A stretch of DNA of 8,046 bases from Gammaproteobacteria bacterium (GTDB lineage Bacteria; Pseudomonadota; Gammaproteobacteria; Pseudomonadales; Azotimanducaceae): contig JAPUJX010000264.1 of assembly GCA_027295975.1 (NCBI GenBank), positions 1 through 8,046 of the forward strand. Reading direction: 5' to 3'. The notes beneath the pieces were generated by a model. That model saw only the letters and a program-made list of their open reading frames with translations, was not told the origin of the DNA and searched no databases. Position numbers and translations under genes: made by a program. Positions 7,576 through 8,046 of the stretch are shown here, in pieces; the stretch's first letter is position 1; each line of letters begins with the position of its first letter.

Positions 7576-8004
7576 TCAGCGACGGGAACGCAGGCGTTTC
7601 GCGAGGCCGCGGCCGAGGGCGTACCCTGCGATCGTTACCCCGGGGTGACGGGTCACCGCGAAAGCCAGGGCTGCAACACCCACACCGGCTATCCACGATT
7701 GCAACTGTGGGCTTTCTGCGAAACCCGTGGTGGCACGGTTCACGGTATGCTCGCAGTTGTTGGTAAACAGGTTATAACCCCTGGGGATACCGCGGTCGAT
7801 CTCCCGCAGCGCCCGAGCACGTTCCCGTTGTTCCAGTCGTGTAGCGTACAGGGTTTTGCCGTCGCGAAATTCCGCTTCCGAACAGATGTGTTCACCCCTG
7901 AACGGAGAATTATGGAGAATGCGGCCATCTCGCAGGGCGATGCCTTTGTGCATCACGAATCCCTTACGGCGCGAGACGATGTCTCCAGGTTGATACCGGA
8001 CCAT
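7576..8004 (-). CDS. Small LRAT-like (NlpC/P60 superfamily) thiol hydrolase/acyltransferase-type protein
   Basis: A 142-residue protein with the hallmark layout of the LRAT group within the NlpC/P60 superfamily. PGDIVSRRKG (6-15) is the first strand. A His in MHKGIAL (H19) and a second in RILHNS (H31) are the catalytic His and the third polar residue. The nucleophile is Cys84 in the NCEH motif (FTNNCEHTVNRATTG), typical of this group. The family cleaves or transfers acyl groups through a thioester intermediate, and bacterial members are poorly characterised. The C-terminus (about 101-135) is hydrophobic and glycine/alanine-rich with a basic tail (GLAKRLRSRR), suggesting membrane attachment, as in eukaryotic LRAT-like acyltransferases. 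No signal peptide is present. ATG 8004 has a GAGGG ribosome binding site about ten bases upstream on the minus strand, and the region beyond is cut by the window edge. No terminator is seen in the 26-base convergent gap. Confidence 0.85.
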   Translation of the reverse strand: MVRYQPGDIVSRRKGFVMHKGIALRDGRILHNSPFRGEHICSEAEFRDGKTLYATRLEQRERARALREIDRGIPRGYNLFTNNCEHTVNRATTGFAESPQLQSWIAGVGVAALAFAVTRHPGVTIAGYALGRGLAKRLRSRR

Positions 8005-8046
8005 GGGGTGTTCCCTCTATTTCCTCTTATTCCTCAACTCGAGGAT

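Overview
The window looks like the chromosome of a proteobacterium, probably a gammaproteobacterium or betaproteobacterium with moderately high GC. This rests on family resemblance (aerobic benzoyl-CoA 'box' genes, a bactofilin-like membrane protein, an RluA-type pseudouridine synthase) and on tightly packed genes with TTG and GTG starts. I cannot name the species. There are no rRNA or tRNA genes, CRISPR arrays, insertion sequences or phage genes.

Layout. At 3-578 (+) lies the C-terminal, membrane-embedded part of a protein cut by the left edge. At 631-1283 (-) is the wreck of a GPH-family (sugar:cation-type, MFS) transporter: it lacks its first half, has an internal deletion, changes frame at a 7-base A/T run and ends early. 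Only about 20 bases separate it from the start of a gene cluster on the + strand: boxC (1303-2997), boxB (3008-4447), an exported M28-like protein (4441-5679) and an RluA-type pseudouridine synthase (5672-6346). Spacing is 10 bases, then overlaps of 7 and 8 bases, so these four probably form one transcription unit, closed by a strong intrinsic terminator at 6368-6391. Immediately after it comes a secreted alkaline-phosphatase-superfamily enzyme (6407-7549, +). Convergent to that is a small LRAT/NlpC-P60-like thiol-hydrolase-type protein (7576-8004, -).

Function. BoxB (with a BoxA reductase, not in the window) epoxidises benzoyl-CoA at C2-C3. BoxC then opens the ring hydrolytically, giving 3,4-dehydroadipyl-CoA semialdehyde and formate. 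BoxB shows a complete set of diiron ligands and BoxC a complete crotonase-type core, so both look functional. The CoA ligase, BoxA reductase and BoxD dehydrogenase must be encoded elsewhere if the pathway works.

The most unusual items are: (1) the M28-like protein translationally coupled to boxB, in which most classical zinc-ligand positions are replaced although the fold signature and last His remain; (2) the decayed transporter whose remnant occupies the place where the boxC promoter should be; and (3) the phosphatase gene beginning 16 bases after a terminator with no clear ribosome binding site. I see no convincing wholly new multi-gene system.
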